This document shows positions 43,550 through 51,917 of a stretch of DNA of 64,000 nt, piece after piece. A program made the translations under genes and the position numbers. The notes beneath the pieces are model-generated. The model searched no databases and was not told the DNA's origin. It saw nothing but the letters and a program-made list of their open reading frames with translations. Source of the stretch: Ilyobacter polytropus DSM 2926 (lineage in GTDB: Bacteria; Fusobacteriota; Fusobacteriia; Fusobacteriales; Fusobacteriaceae); NCBI RefSeq assembly GCF_000165505.1, contig NC_014632.1, forward strand, positions 868,001 through 932,000, in the 5' to 3' direction. The stretch's first letter is position 1. Every line of letters begins with the position of its first letter.

Positions 43550-44088
43550 AATTTACCGAAACAGAGATAAAAGGTCTTTTCATAATAGAAGACTTCCATG
43601 TGGAAGATGAAAGAGGAAGTTTTACAAAAACATACAACAGAAGTCTTTTTAAAAATAATAAACTCAAGGGGAAATTTAAAGAAAGCTTTTATTCTGTATC
43701 TAAAAGAGATGTAATAAGAGGAATGCACTTTCAGCTTCCCCCACACGATCAGGATAAAATGGTGTATGTTACCAGAGGTAAAATTATAGATGTAATTTTA
43801 GATCTTAGAAAAAAATCTAAGACATATGGACAAGTGTTTTCAATAGAGCTTTCAGAAGAGAAAAGAAATTCATTATATATACCCAAGGGGTGTGCTCATG
43901 GTTTTAAATCTTTAGAGGATGATTCAACTGTTGTCTATGATGTAACGACAGTTCACAGTCCAGAAAGTGATTCAGGAATAAGATGGGACAGTTTTGGATA
44001 TGATTGGAAGACAAATATTCCTTTAATGTCTGAGAAAGATAAAAATCTTATGGAATTTAGTGAATTTAAAAAGAAAAATCCATTTTAA
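43546..44088 (+). CDS. RmlC-like 3,5-epimerase (first copy)
   Basis: A 180-residue cupin of the dTDP-4-dehydrorhamnose 3,5-epimerase family. The catalytic His is in IRGMHFQLPPHDQDKMVYVT; YIPKGCAHGFKSLEDDSTVVY is the second core motif; GIRWDSFGYDWK is the C-terminal signature. In this context the substrate should be CDP- rather than dTDP-4-keto-6-deoxyglucose. ATG at 43546 follows GGGGAGG and overlaps the rfbG stop. A second, divergent RmlC-like gene lies at 45028. No RmlA, RmlB or RmlD is in the window, which argues against rhamnose. Confidence 0.85.
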   Translation: MKFTETEIKGLFIIEDFHVEDERGSFTKTYNRSLFKNNKLKGKFKESFYSVSKRDVIRGMHFQLPPHDQDKMVYVTRGKIIDVILDLRKKSKTYGQVFSIELSEEKRNSLYIPKGCAHGFKSLEDDSTVVYDVTTVHSPESDSGIRWDSFGYDWKTNIPLMSEKDKNLMEFSEFKKKNPF

Positions 44089-44107
44089 TACATAGGAGGC
44101 TGCTTAG

Positions 44108-45004
44108 ATGAAAAAAGCTATTATAACAGGGGGAACAGGTTTTGTAGGCTCCAATCTTTCAAGAGAGTTATTGAGGCAAGGGTGGGAGGTTTCTATAATT
44201 GCACAAAAAAAATTTGGCTATAAAAATATTGAAGATATAAGAGATAAAGTTAATATTTTTGAATACGAAGGAGATATAGATCAACTTATAAATTTTTTTC
44301 AAAACACCAACGCCAATGTAGTTTTTCACCTTGCATCTGTATTTATCTCAGAACACAAATCAGAAGAGGTCGATCTTCTCATTGACAGTAACTTGAAATT
44401 TGGAGCACAGATTTTAGAAGCTATGAAAAAATCAAAAACAAAGCTTATTATAAATACAGGAACCTCTTGGCAGCACTATCACAGTGATGCTTATAATCCT
44501 GTGTGTCTTTATGCCGCCACAAAGGAAGCTTTTGAAAAGTTAATAGAATATTATATAGCAGGAGAAGGAATAAGAGGAATTACTTTAAAATTATTTGATA
44601 CCTATAGTGAGACGGACACCAGACCAAAGCTTATCAACCTTCTTCACAAATTCTCACTTGAGAAAACTCAACTGGATATGAGCCCTGGAGATCAAGTAAT
44701 TGACTTAGTTCATGTTGATGATGTGGTAAATGCCTTTATAAAAGCATACGAATATATATCTGAAAATAAAGAAATTCAATATGAAAAATACGCAGTAAGT
44801 TCAGGGAGAGAGGTAAAGCTTAAAGAACTGATAGAGCTTTATGAAAAGGTTTCGGGAGAAAAAATACTTGTGAAATGGGGAGGGCGTACATACAGAAAAA
44901 GAGAGGTTATGAAGCTATGGAGAAATTTTAAAACACTTCCTGGATGGACCTGTAACATATCCCTTGAAGAAGGCCTTAAAAGAGTCTCACATCCAAATAA
45001 ATAA
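44108..45004 (+). CDS. NAD-dependent epimerase/reductase, CDP-abequose/paratose-synthase-like
   Basis: A 298-residue extended SDR. Motifs: AIITGGTGFVGSNLSREL, VVFHLASVFISEHKSEEV, NTGTSWQHYHSDAYNP, catalytic Tyr-Lys LYAATKEAFEKLIEYY, FDTYSETDTRPKLINLL and DQVIDLVHVDDVVNAF. It resembles RfbJ/RfbS-type enzymes that reduce C4 of CDP-4-keto sugars. Because no DdhC/DdhD genes for 3-deoxygenation are present, the product is more likely a 6-deoxyhexose than a 3,6-dideoxyhexose. It lies between two RmlC-like genes; AGGAGG site upstream. Confidence 0.8.
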   Translation: MKKAIITGGTGFVGSNLSRELLRQGWEVSIIAQKKFGYKNIEDIRDKVNIFEYEGDIDQLINFFQNTNANVVFHLASVFISEHKSEEVDLLIDSNLKFGAQILEAMKKSKTKLIINTGTSWQHYHSDAYNPVCLYAATKEAFEKLIEYYIAGEGIRGITLKLFDTYSETDTRPKLINLLHKFSLEKTQLDMSPGDQVIDLVHVDDVVNAFIKAYEYISENKEIQYEKYAVSSGREVKLKELIELYEKVSGEKILVKWGGRTYRKREVMKLWRNFKTLPGWTCNISLEEGLKRVSHPNK

Positions 45005-45027
45005 AATAGAAATTAAAGGTGATGAAT

Positions 45028-45576
45028 ATGGAAAAATTTGTTTTAGAGAAAGAATTAGCTAAAGATTTGAAATTGATTAAAATGACCTCTTTTAAAGATA
45101 TGAGAGGGGAGTATATCAAAAGTTATAGCTATAGAGACCTTTCTTCTTTGGGGATAGACACTAAATTTTTGGAGGATAACTATCTTATATCAAAAAAAGG
45201 CAGTATAAGAGGCTTACATTATCAAAGAGATAACCCTGAAGCCAAATTGATACGTTGTCTCGAAGGAAGTATAATGGATATCGTTGTAGATCTACGGAAG
45301 GATTCTGATACTTATAAAAAGGTGTTTAAGATAAGGCTTTCTCGAGGGGATGATTTGCTTTTTTCAATTCCAGACGGATTTGCTCATGGATTTATAAGTT
45401 TGACTGATTCTACTGTACTGTACAAAAGTTCTAACTATTATTATCCAAAGGATCAGTATGGAGTTTCTATTTTTTCTTCAGAAATTGGTCTAGATAAGAT
45501 ATTAGAAGAAGAAAATATAGAAAATGTAATAGTAACTGAAAAAGATAAGTCACATGCAAAAATTAGAGATATATAG
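45028..45576 (+). CDS. RmlC-like 3,5-epimerase (second copy)
   Basis: A 182-residue cupin of the RmlC family, clearly different from the copy at 43546. The catalytic His is in SIRGLHYQRDNPEAKLIRCL; core motif IPDGFAHGFISLTDSTVLYK. The C-terminal part after SNYYYPKDQYGVSI departs from normal RmlC and lacks the W-D-P type motif. It may be a 3- or 5-epimerase, or a 3,4-ketoisomerase-like relative. I choose the ATG at 45028 with AAAGGTGA 5 bases upstream. It ends the CDP-sugar subcluster. Confidence 0.75.
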   Translation: MEKFVLEKELAKDLKLIKMTSFKDMRGEYIKSYSYRDLSSLGIDTKFLEDNYLISKKGSIRGLHYQRDNPEAKLIRCLEGSIMDIVVDLRKDSDTYKKVFKIRLSRGDDLLFSIPDGFAHGFISLTDSTVLYKSSNYYYPKDQYGVSIFSSEIGLDKILEEENIENVIVTEKDKSHAKIRDI

Positions 45577-45647
45577 GGTAGATAAAAAGTATATGTTAAA
45601 TTGGGGAACAAATATTTTTATTGTTTTTCTTTAAGGCGGGGATGATT

Positions 45648-46592
45648 ATGGAAAGTGAAAGTTTAATAAGTGTAATAATACCTTTTTATAATATAGGAGA
45701 TTACATAAAAAAGACTGTGCAAAGCCTGGAATCTCAAACTTATAAAAAATTTGAAGTCATATTTGTGAATGATGGTTCTACAGACAGGAGTTTAAAAATT
45801 TTGAAAGCAGAACTAAAAGAAGTAACTTTTGATTATAAGATTATAATTTTACCGGAAAACAAAGGTTTAAGTAATGCCCGAAATAGAGGGGTATCATCTT
45901 CAAAAGGGGAATATATATATTTTCTAGATGCTGACGATTATTTGGAAAATAATGCATTTGAAAAAGTCATGGAAATGTTTAAAGCTCATAATACAGACGC
46001 TGTATTCTTCCAATTTAAGCGTGTCGACGAGAATGGAAATGTGTTGAAGAATTATAATGAATCATTTAAAGATGTAAATAAAATTGAATCGAGTAGAGAT
46101 ATTTTATTTAAATATATAAATCTAGAAATTTTTATATGTTCATGTAGCATAGTTTATAGAAAAAAGACTATAAATAACTTATTTTTTAATGAAATTAGTT
46201 ATATAGAGGATCAGGATTTTAACATAAGAGCTCTTATTAATTCCAATAAAGTGGGGTATATAAATTCTCAAATTTTTAATTATTGTCAAAGAGAAGGGTC
46301 CTTGATGAACAGAAAGTTTAATTTGAATATATTGGATAAAATAAAACTTTTTGATATTTTTTATCAAGAGTATGAGGTAAAAGATAAAGAGTTGAGTGAA
46401 CTTTTTTTAAAAAGAAGAGCTAAAGAAGTGTTATGGATAACCCGAGCTTATATAAAAGAAGAAAAAAAAATAAAAGCAGGAGAGATAAAAAAATATATAG
46501 AAAAAAATTTTCCTTCTTTATATGTAAGGATAGTCCAAACTTCTAAAATAAACAGAAAAAATTTAATTCGTTTTAAGAGAAGCGCTATGTGA
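45648..46592 (+). CDS. Family 2 glycosyltransferase (copy A of a paralogous pair)
   Basis: A 314-residue GT-A enzyme. Start ISVIIPFYNIGDYIKKTVQS, LESQTYKKFEVIFVNDGSTD (first Asp motif), NARNRGVSSSKGEYIYFLDADD (DAD in the DXD position), YIEDQDFNIRALINS (ED base region). The C-terminal ~100 residues are Lys-rich. It is closely related to the gene at 48370 through the whole length, e.g. both have F-K-R-V/I-DENG, YNE and LKRR-K-EILWITR-YIK. The ATG at 45648 follows AAGGCGGGGA. Two membrane-protein paralogs separate the two copies. Confidence 0.87.
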   Translation: MESESLISVIIPFYNIGDYIKKTVQSLESQTYKKFEVIFVNDGSTDRSLKILKAELKEVTFDYKIIILPENKGLSNARNRGVSSSKGEYIYFLDADDYLENNAFEKVMEMFKAHNTDAVFFQFKRVDENGNVLKNYNESFKDVNKIESSRDILFKYINLEIFICSCSIVYRKKTINNLFFNEISYIEDQDFNIRALINSNKVGYINSQIFNYCQREGSLMNRKFNLNILDKIKLFDIFYQEYEVKDKELSELFLKRRAKEVLWITRAYIKEEKKIKAGEIKKYIEKNFPSLYVRIVQTSKINRKNLIRFKRSAM

Positions 46593-46811
46593 TTATTAAA
46601 ATAAAAAAAATTCCGATTAAATTTTAAATACCTTAGAAGCATCATTTATCTAATTAAATTTTTAAAACAAGAAAAAAATAATATTTACACTTACTACTAC
46701 TACTTTTTCAAATAAATTAAGAAGAATAATTATGAGAATAAATGAGAAATTAATTTTTTAAGAACTGTTGAAAATAATTTTTATAAGTTAATGTAAGGAG
46801 GTGGAAATACG

Positions 46812-47516
46812 ATGGAGAAGTTTTCATTATCAGTTTCTGTATATTCAAAAAAAATTAAAATAATCCATTATCTTTTTTTATTGTTATTTTTTATGAATTT
46901 ATTATCTATATTTTTCAAATATATTTTGGGGCATCCTCATGTGTATGGTTTCGTTCCTCTGTTTGATTTTGATTCTGAAAATAATATACCGACTTATTTT
47001 TCATCTATTATTTTATTGATCTCTGCAGTCCTTTTAAAAATAATTGCAATTTTCAAGAAGAGTATAAGTGATGATTTTCATTTAAACTGGTCCGTATTAT
47101 CTTTTATATTTTTGTGGATGTCTGTGGATGAGTTATCAAAAATCCACGAGCTCTTATCTGGACCGATAAAGAATTTGTTTGATTTACCTAGGATATTCAA
47201 TTATGCCTGGGTTATTTTGGGTACTTTATTTATTCTGATTTTATTTATATTTTATTATAAATTTTTATTGAATTTGCCAAAAAAAACTATGTTTTATTTT
47301 GTAGTAGCTGGATTAGTCTTTGTGACTGGAGCCATAGGAGTAGAAACCATAAGTGGCTACTATAGATATGTTTCAGTTGAAAAAGACTTTGTATATATAA
47401 TTATGATAACAATTGAAGAATCTTTTGAAATGCTCGGTGTTATAATTTTCATAAATGGACTATTTCAATATGCCGAAGATAATATTTCAAGAATCAAGTT
47501 GAAATTTGAACCGTGA
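46812..47516 (+). CDS. Unknown polytopic membrane protein (copy A)
   Basis: A 234-residue protein with six or seven hydrophobic segments and no family I can name. Its relative at 47593 shares GHPxVYGxV, LFDFDSE, NIPTYFSS (residues about 40-65), the acidic/His motif MSVDELSKIHE (Asp106, Glu107, His112, Glu113), GAIGVE (Glu178) and IEESFEMLG (Glu202, Glu203, Glu206). Conserved charged residues inside or next to membrane segments suggest an enzyme or transporter rather than a passive protein. AAGGAGGTGG precedes the ATG. It is preceded by 219 bases without a gene. Confidence 0.65.
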   Translation: MEKFSLSVSVYSKKIKIIHYLFLLLFFMNLLSIFFKYILGHPHVYGFVPLFDFDSENNIPTYFSSIILLISAVLLKIIAIFKKSISDDFHLNWSVLSFIFLWMSVDELSKIHELLSGPIKNLFDLPRIFNYAWVILGTLFILILFIFYYKFLLNLPKKTMFYFVVAGLVFVTGAIGVETISGYYRYVSVEKDFVYIIMITIEESFEMLGVIIFINGLFQYAEDNISRIKLKFEP

Positions 47517-47592
47517 TTTTCATATAAATTAATAATAAAAAATATCAGATAGTGTGCCTCTATACTATCTAAAAATATTGAGGTGATCTATT

Positions 47593-48300
47593 ATGGAAAA
47601 AAAATCATTTTCAATTTTAATTTCTTTTAAAAAAGTTTTTAAAATAATTATATGTATGTTTTTAATCTTACTTTTTTTTAATATAATTACAGGTTATTTT
47701 AAATTTATACTAGGACATCCTTATGTGTATGGAATGGTTCGATTATTTGATTTTGATTCTGAAAGCAATATACCTACATATTTTTCTTCATTTATTTTAC
47801 TGTTTTCTGCTGTACTTCTTCAAATAATAGCTCTATTTGAAAAAAATAAAGGAAATATATTTTCTTACAAATGGTCCTTTCTCTCGCTTGTTTTTTTATT
47901 TTTATCCATTGATGAAGCTTCGAGTACTCATGAATTATTTATACTTCCATTGAGGGAAAAATTCAATTTATCTGGTATATTTTATTATTCCTGGATTATA
48001 TTGGGAATTATATTTGTTTTATTATTGCTTATATTTTATTATCGGTTTTTATTTGAACTGCCAAAAGAGACTCGAAATAAGTTTGTTATTGCTGGAATAG
48101 TATATCTAACGGGAGCGATAGCTTTTGAGATGATAGGAGGGTACTATATTGACTTAAATCCGGGAAAAACTCTTATATACGCCTTGATTACATCATTTGA
48201 AGAATCCCTGGAAATGTTAGGAGTAATTATTTTTATTAATTCGCTACTACACTATATTGAGAAAAAAAAATTTGAAATTAATTTAAGTTTTAGACGTTGA
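47593..48300 (+). CDS. Unknown polytopic membrane protein (copy B)
   Basis: A 235-residue tandem paralog of the preceding gene, 76 bases downstream, similar along its whole length. It keeps GHPYVYG, LFDFDSESNIPTYFSS, LSIDEASSTHE (Asp107, Glu108, His113, Glu114), GAIAFE (Glu179) and FEESLEMLG (Glu203, Glu204, Glu207). The loops differ more than the motifs. GAGGTG precedes the ATG. The pair is flanked by paralogous glycosyltransferases on both sides, so the block may act as a unit in polysaccharide assembly; function unknown. Confidence 0.65.
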   Translation: MEKKSFSILISFKKVFKIIICMFLILLFFNIITGYFKFILGHPYVYGMVRLFDFDSESNIPTYFSSFILLFSAVLLQIIALFEKNKGNIFSYKWSFLSLVFLFLSIDEASSTHELFILPLREKFNLSGIFYYSWIILGIIFVLLLLIFYYRFLFELPKETRNKFVIAGIVYLTGAIAFEMIGGYYIDLNPGKTLIYALITSFEESLEMLGVIIFINSLLHYIEKKKFEINLSFRR

Positions 48301-48369
48301 TGTTATTTTAGCTGGTTTGTTTTATCTCATATAACTATAAAACAAATATTGTGAATGGTAGGGGATATA

Positions 48370-49374
48370 ATGAAGAAAGACAGAATGATAAGTATAATAA
48401 TCCCTTTCTATAATGTGGGTAATTATGTGAAAGAAACAATTAAAAGTCTTGAATCACAGATTTATAGGGAGTTTGAGGTTATATTTGTAAATGATGCATC
48501 TACAGACAAAAGTTTAGAAATTGTGAAAAATAATCTGAAAAATGTAACATTTGACTATAAAATAATAGACATGCAAAAAAATACAGGTCCCAGTGCTGCT
48601 AGAAACAAGGGACTTTCAGAGGCAAAAGGAAAATATATATTTTTTTTAGATTCAGATGATATTTTATCAAAAGACATGATGGAAAAAGTTATGTGCAAAT
48701 TTTTATATGATGATCCAGATCTTGTTTTTTTTAAATTTAAAAGAATAGATGAAAATGGAAGAATAATTCAAAATTATAATGAAATATTTGATGATGTTGA
48801 AAAAATAAAAAAATCCAGAGATATTATAAAAAAGTACATAGACCTAGGGATATTTCTATTTACAGGGAACGTAGTTTATAAAAAAGAGTTATTGAAAGAT
48901 ATTTATTTCAATGAAAATAATATTTATTGTTATTATGTAGAGGATCAGGAATTTATCATAAGAGTATTGCTAAAATCAACTAAAGTAGGATATATAAATC
49001 TTGATTTGATCGGGTATGTCCAAAGAGAAGGCTCGATAATGAATAGTCAATTCAATTTGAAAAGATTTAATAAAGTAAGGGTTTTCAACGATTTTTATGA
49101 GCAATATAGTGAAATAGATATTGAACTTGGTAGATTATTTCTTAAAAGACGTAATAAAGAGATTTTGTGGATTACAAGGTCCTATATAAAAAGTGTATCA
49201 GATCAAAAAAATATACATATTAGTAGATCTATAAAGGAAAATATTTTAACCATAGAGACAAGATCTTATTTGAAATGGAAATATCTAAGAGAAATGGAAG
49301 CAAAACATAAAATTCAGATTTTTCTCTTGAAATATTTTCCTTACTTATACGTAAGAATTTCAAAAATAATTTAA
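48370..49374 (+). CDS. Family 2 glycosyltransferase (copy B of a paralogous pair)
   Basis: A 334-residue GT-A enzyme: ISIIIPFYNVGNYVKETIKS, EVIFVNDASTDKSL, SAARNKGLSEAKGKYIFFLD then SDD, and YVEDQEFIIRVLLK. Related end-to-end to the gene at 45648 but with a longer C-terminus. ATG at 48370 follows TAGGGGA; an ATG at 48355 is less well placed. It is the right-hand partner of the GT2-membrane protein-membrane protein-GT2 block. Confidence 0.87.
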   Translation: MKKDRMISIIIPFYNVGNYVKETIKSLESQIYREFEVIFVNDASTDKSLEIVKNNLKNVTFDYKIIDMQKNTGPSAARNKGLSEAKGKYIFFLDSDDILSKDMMEKVMCKFLYDDPDLVFFKFKRIDENGRIIQNYNEIFDDVEKIKKSRDIIKKYIDLGIFLFTGNVVYKKELLKDIYFNENNIYCYYVEDQEFIIRVLLKSTKVGYINLDLIGYVQREGSIMNSQFNLKRFNKVRVFNDFYEQYSEIDIELGRLFLKRRNKEILWITRSYIKSVSDQKNIHISRSIKENILTIETRSYLKWKYLREMEAKHKIQIFLLKYFPYLYVRISKII

Positions 49375-49394
49375 GGGGACGAGGGAGGACATAG

Positions 49395-50687
49395 ATGAAT
49401 TACAACATAGTAATTTTAGGAGCAGGAATATCAGGAATTTCAACGGCTTATCATTTAAAAGAGGAGGGTATAAATTCAGTAATCTTTGAAAAAAATTCTT
49501 CTTGGGGAGGGATGTTAGATAATTTTGAGATTGACGGATTTAGATTTGATAGGTTTGTACATCTTTCTTTTGCTGTAGATGAGCATGTAAAGGAAATATT
49601 TTCAAAATCTACAGATTTTTACACTCATGTACCTGATCCATTTAATTACTATAAGGGATATTGGGTAAAGCATCCAGCTCAGAACAACCTTTATCCACTG
49701 CCGGAAAAAGAAAAAACAGCTATACTAGAAGATTTTAAAAAAAGAGAAAATAAAGATGTATCTGAAATAAAAAATTATGAGGAGTGGCTTAGAGTTCAGT
49801 TCGGAGATTATTTTGCTGAAAATTTTCCAATGGCATATACGAGAAAATACTGGACGGTAGATGCGAAAAAGTTAGAAACAAAGTGGGTTGGTAAAAGGAT
49901 CTACCTTCCTTCTGTAAAGGAGATTGAAGAAGGGTGTAAAACAAATGAAACCCCAGTAACTTATTATGCTAAAGAGATGAGATATCCTAAAACAGGAGGA
50001 TATAAATCATTTTTAACTTCTATGGTTGAGGGGATAGACATTAGACAAAAGAAAGAAGTAATAAAAATAAACTTAGGTAAACATAAAATATATTTTTCAG
50101 ACGGTACTCAATGCAAGTATAAAAAACTGGTATCGAGTCTACCATTACCTGAAATATGTAAAATTATAGAAGATATACCAGAAAAAGTAGTTTCAGCTTC
50201 TAAGGAACTTCTGTGCACTTCTGGATATCTTGTGTCTTTGGGATTTAATAAACCCGATATACCTAAAAATCTTTGGTTTTATATCTACGATGAAGATATA
50301 CTCAGCGCCAGAGTGTATTCACCTAGCCTAAAATCACCTGAAAATGCTCCTGAAGGATGCAGTTCTATTCAAGCTGAAATTTATTTTTCAAATGAAAAGA
50401 AGTTTAACCTTTCAGAAGATGAGATTCTAGATAATATGGTAAAAAAACTTATAGAGATGAAAGTTTTTAAAGAGGAGGATTTGATTTTAAAGGATATAAG
50501 AAGAGAAGAGTATGCAAATGTTGTTTTTAAACACAACATTTATGAAAACAGAAAAATTGTTCTAGATTTTCTAAAAGAAGCAAATATAAAGCCTATAGGA
50601 AGATTTGGGGAATGGAAATATTTGTGGAGTGACCAGAGTCTTATAAGTGGTCAGATGGCTGCAGAAAAAATCATAAAAGAGTTATAA
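49395..50687 (+). CDS. FAD-dependent UGM/protoporphyrinogen-oxidase-like protein
   Basis: A 430-residue flavoprotein: dinucleotide motif NIVILGAGISGISTAYHLKE at the N-terminus, then VIFEKNSSWGGMLDNFEI and FDRFVHLSFA, and WVKHPAQNNLYPLP, a stretch typical of the UDP-galactopyranose-mutase-like/amine-oxidase-like proteins of polysaccharide loci. The C-terminus closes the FAD site (GRFGEWKYLWSDQSLISGQM). A sugar ring-contracting mutase or sugar-nucleotide oxidoreductase role is possible; it is not a clear UGM by sequence. GGGGACGAGGGAGG lies upstream of the ATG. Confidence 0.75.
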   Translation: MNYNIVILGAGISGISTAYHLKEEGINSVIFEKNSSWGGMLDNFEIDGFRFDRFVHLSFAVDEHVKEIFSKSTDFYTHVPDPFNYYKGYWVKHPAQNNLYPLPEKEKTAILEDFKKRENKDVSEIKNYEEWLRVQFGDYFAENFPMAYTRKYWTVDAKKLETKWVGKRIYLPSVKEIEEGCKTNETPVTYYAKEMRYPKTGGYKSFLTSMVEGIDIRQKKEVIKINLGKHKIYFSDGTQCKYKKLVSSLPLPEICKIIEDIPEKVVSASKELLCTSGYLVSLGFNKPDIPKNLWFYIYDEDILSARVYSPSLKSPENAPEGCSSIQAEIYFSNEKKFNLSEDEILDNMVKKLIEMKVFKEEDLILKDIRREEYANVVFKHNIYENRKIVLDFLKEANIKPIGRFGEWKYLWSDQSLISGQMAAEKIIKEL

Positions 50688-50743
50688 ATTTTAATATAAC
50701 TTGTATCAACAGGAATTTATTTCATTATTTAGGAGTGGTTTTT

Positions 50744-51865
50744 ATGAATATTGAAAAAAATGACATATTCAAATATAAAAATAACTTTAAGAAATACAGC
50801 CATGTAAAATCCTGGTTGAATTTTGGAGATCCCAATTATAAAAGTAAACCGCATCTGACAATTGCTATACCTACATATAAAAGGCCTGAAATGTTAAAAG
50901 AAGCCATTGACAGTGCTCTTAATCAAAAAGATTTTGACGATTATGAAATCATTGTTGTAGACAATGATTCAGAGTGTATTTCTAAAATAAGTAAAACAGA
51001 GGAATTGATTAAAAGCTATAATAATCCAAAGATATTATATTATAAAAATGATGAAAATCTTGGTATTTACGGGAACTGGAACAGATGCATTGAACTTGCG
51101 AGAGGTAAGTGGTATACAATGCTTCATGATGATGATCTTTTGCTAGAAGACTTCTTAAAGGAAGTATTTAAGCTAATAAAAAATACTCCTGAAATATCAT
51201 GTGTTAAAGCTAGACATTATATTTATGATCAGAGAATAGATGCAAAGAAAAAAAAGTTTAAGGAAAAACTCAAAAATTTACGGGGTAAGGTACAAAGATA
51301 CAATGAGCTTGATTTTTTAATATCAAATCCAATAGGTGGACCTGTGGGAATTGTAATGGAAAGAGAGAAAGCTGTGGCTATAGGGGGGTTCAACGAAGAG
51401 TATTATCCCTCTAGTGACTATGTATTTTTTACAAATTATTGTACAAAATATAATATTTATTATTATAATAAAGTTTTGTGTTTTTATAGAATATCAAAAA
51501 ATGAAAGTTTGAACAACGGTACCATGATAAAGGCTACAAGGGTTCATTACGATGTTATTAATATCTTGAGAGGAAAAAATAACTTCAGAAATTTTTTCTT
51601 TAAAGAATATTCACTTTATTTTTCTTTAAGGGCTTTGAAAGAGATAAAGTCGCTTTGGAGGGTAGAGGTTAAAAAAGAAGAGATGCAATTTTTAGGGGAT
51701 AATCCAAGATTAAATCCTCTAGTATACTACTTCTATTTCATATTTAAAGGGTTATGGATTTTAAAAAGATCTATTCCACTCAGACCTTTTAAGAAAAAAA
51801 GAACATTTAAAAATATTATTTCCCGGGTGAAGAATCTGAAATTTTCTTTATTAAAGTTGAAATAA
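50744..51865 (+). CDS. Family 2 glycosyltransferase, related to the gene at 62512
   Basis: A 373-residue GT-A enzyme with an N-terminal extension of about 38 residues before LTIAIPTYKRPEMLKEAIDS. Core motifs: NQKDFDDYEIIVVDND, WNRCIELARGKWYTMLHDDD (DDD at the DXD position) and SNPIGGPVGIVMEREKAVAI. It is strongly similar to the gene at 62512 over its whole length, including the extension, so the two arose by duplication. ATG at 50744 follows AGGAGTGG. Confidence 0.87.
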   Translation: MNIEKNDIFKYKNNFKKYSHVKSWLNFGDPNYKSKPHLTIAIPTYKRPEMLKEAIDSALNQKDFDDYEIIVVDNDSECISKISKTEELIKSYNNPKILYYKNDENLGIYGNWNRCIELARGKWYTMLHDDDLLLEDFLKEVFKLIKNTPEISCVKARHYIYDQRIDAKKKKFKEKLKNLRGKVQRYNELDFLISNPIGGPVGIVMEREKAVAIGGFNEEYYPSSDYVFFTNYCTKYNIYYYNKVLCFYRISKNESLNNGTMIKATRVHYDVINILRGKNNFRNFFFKEYSLYFSLRALKEIKSLWRVEVKKEEMQFLGDNPRLNPLVYYFYFIFKGLWILKRSIPLRPFKKKRTFKNIISRVKNLKFSLLKLK

Positions 51866-51917
51866 AATCTAAAATCGCATACATAGTTAGAAATACTAAT
51901 TAAAGAGTAGGTGCCTT

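Noticed and set aside
43546-45576. dTDP-rhamnose pathway
   Set aside because: RmlC-like genes are present but RmlA, RmlB and RmlD are absent, while CDP-specific RfbF and RfbG are adjacent.
46680-46710. Short run of TAC triplets before the membrane-protein pair
   Set aside because: Only a few units in an AT-rich spacer, with no link to a promoter or coding frame.
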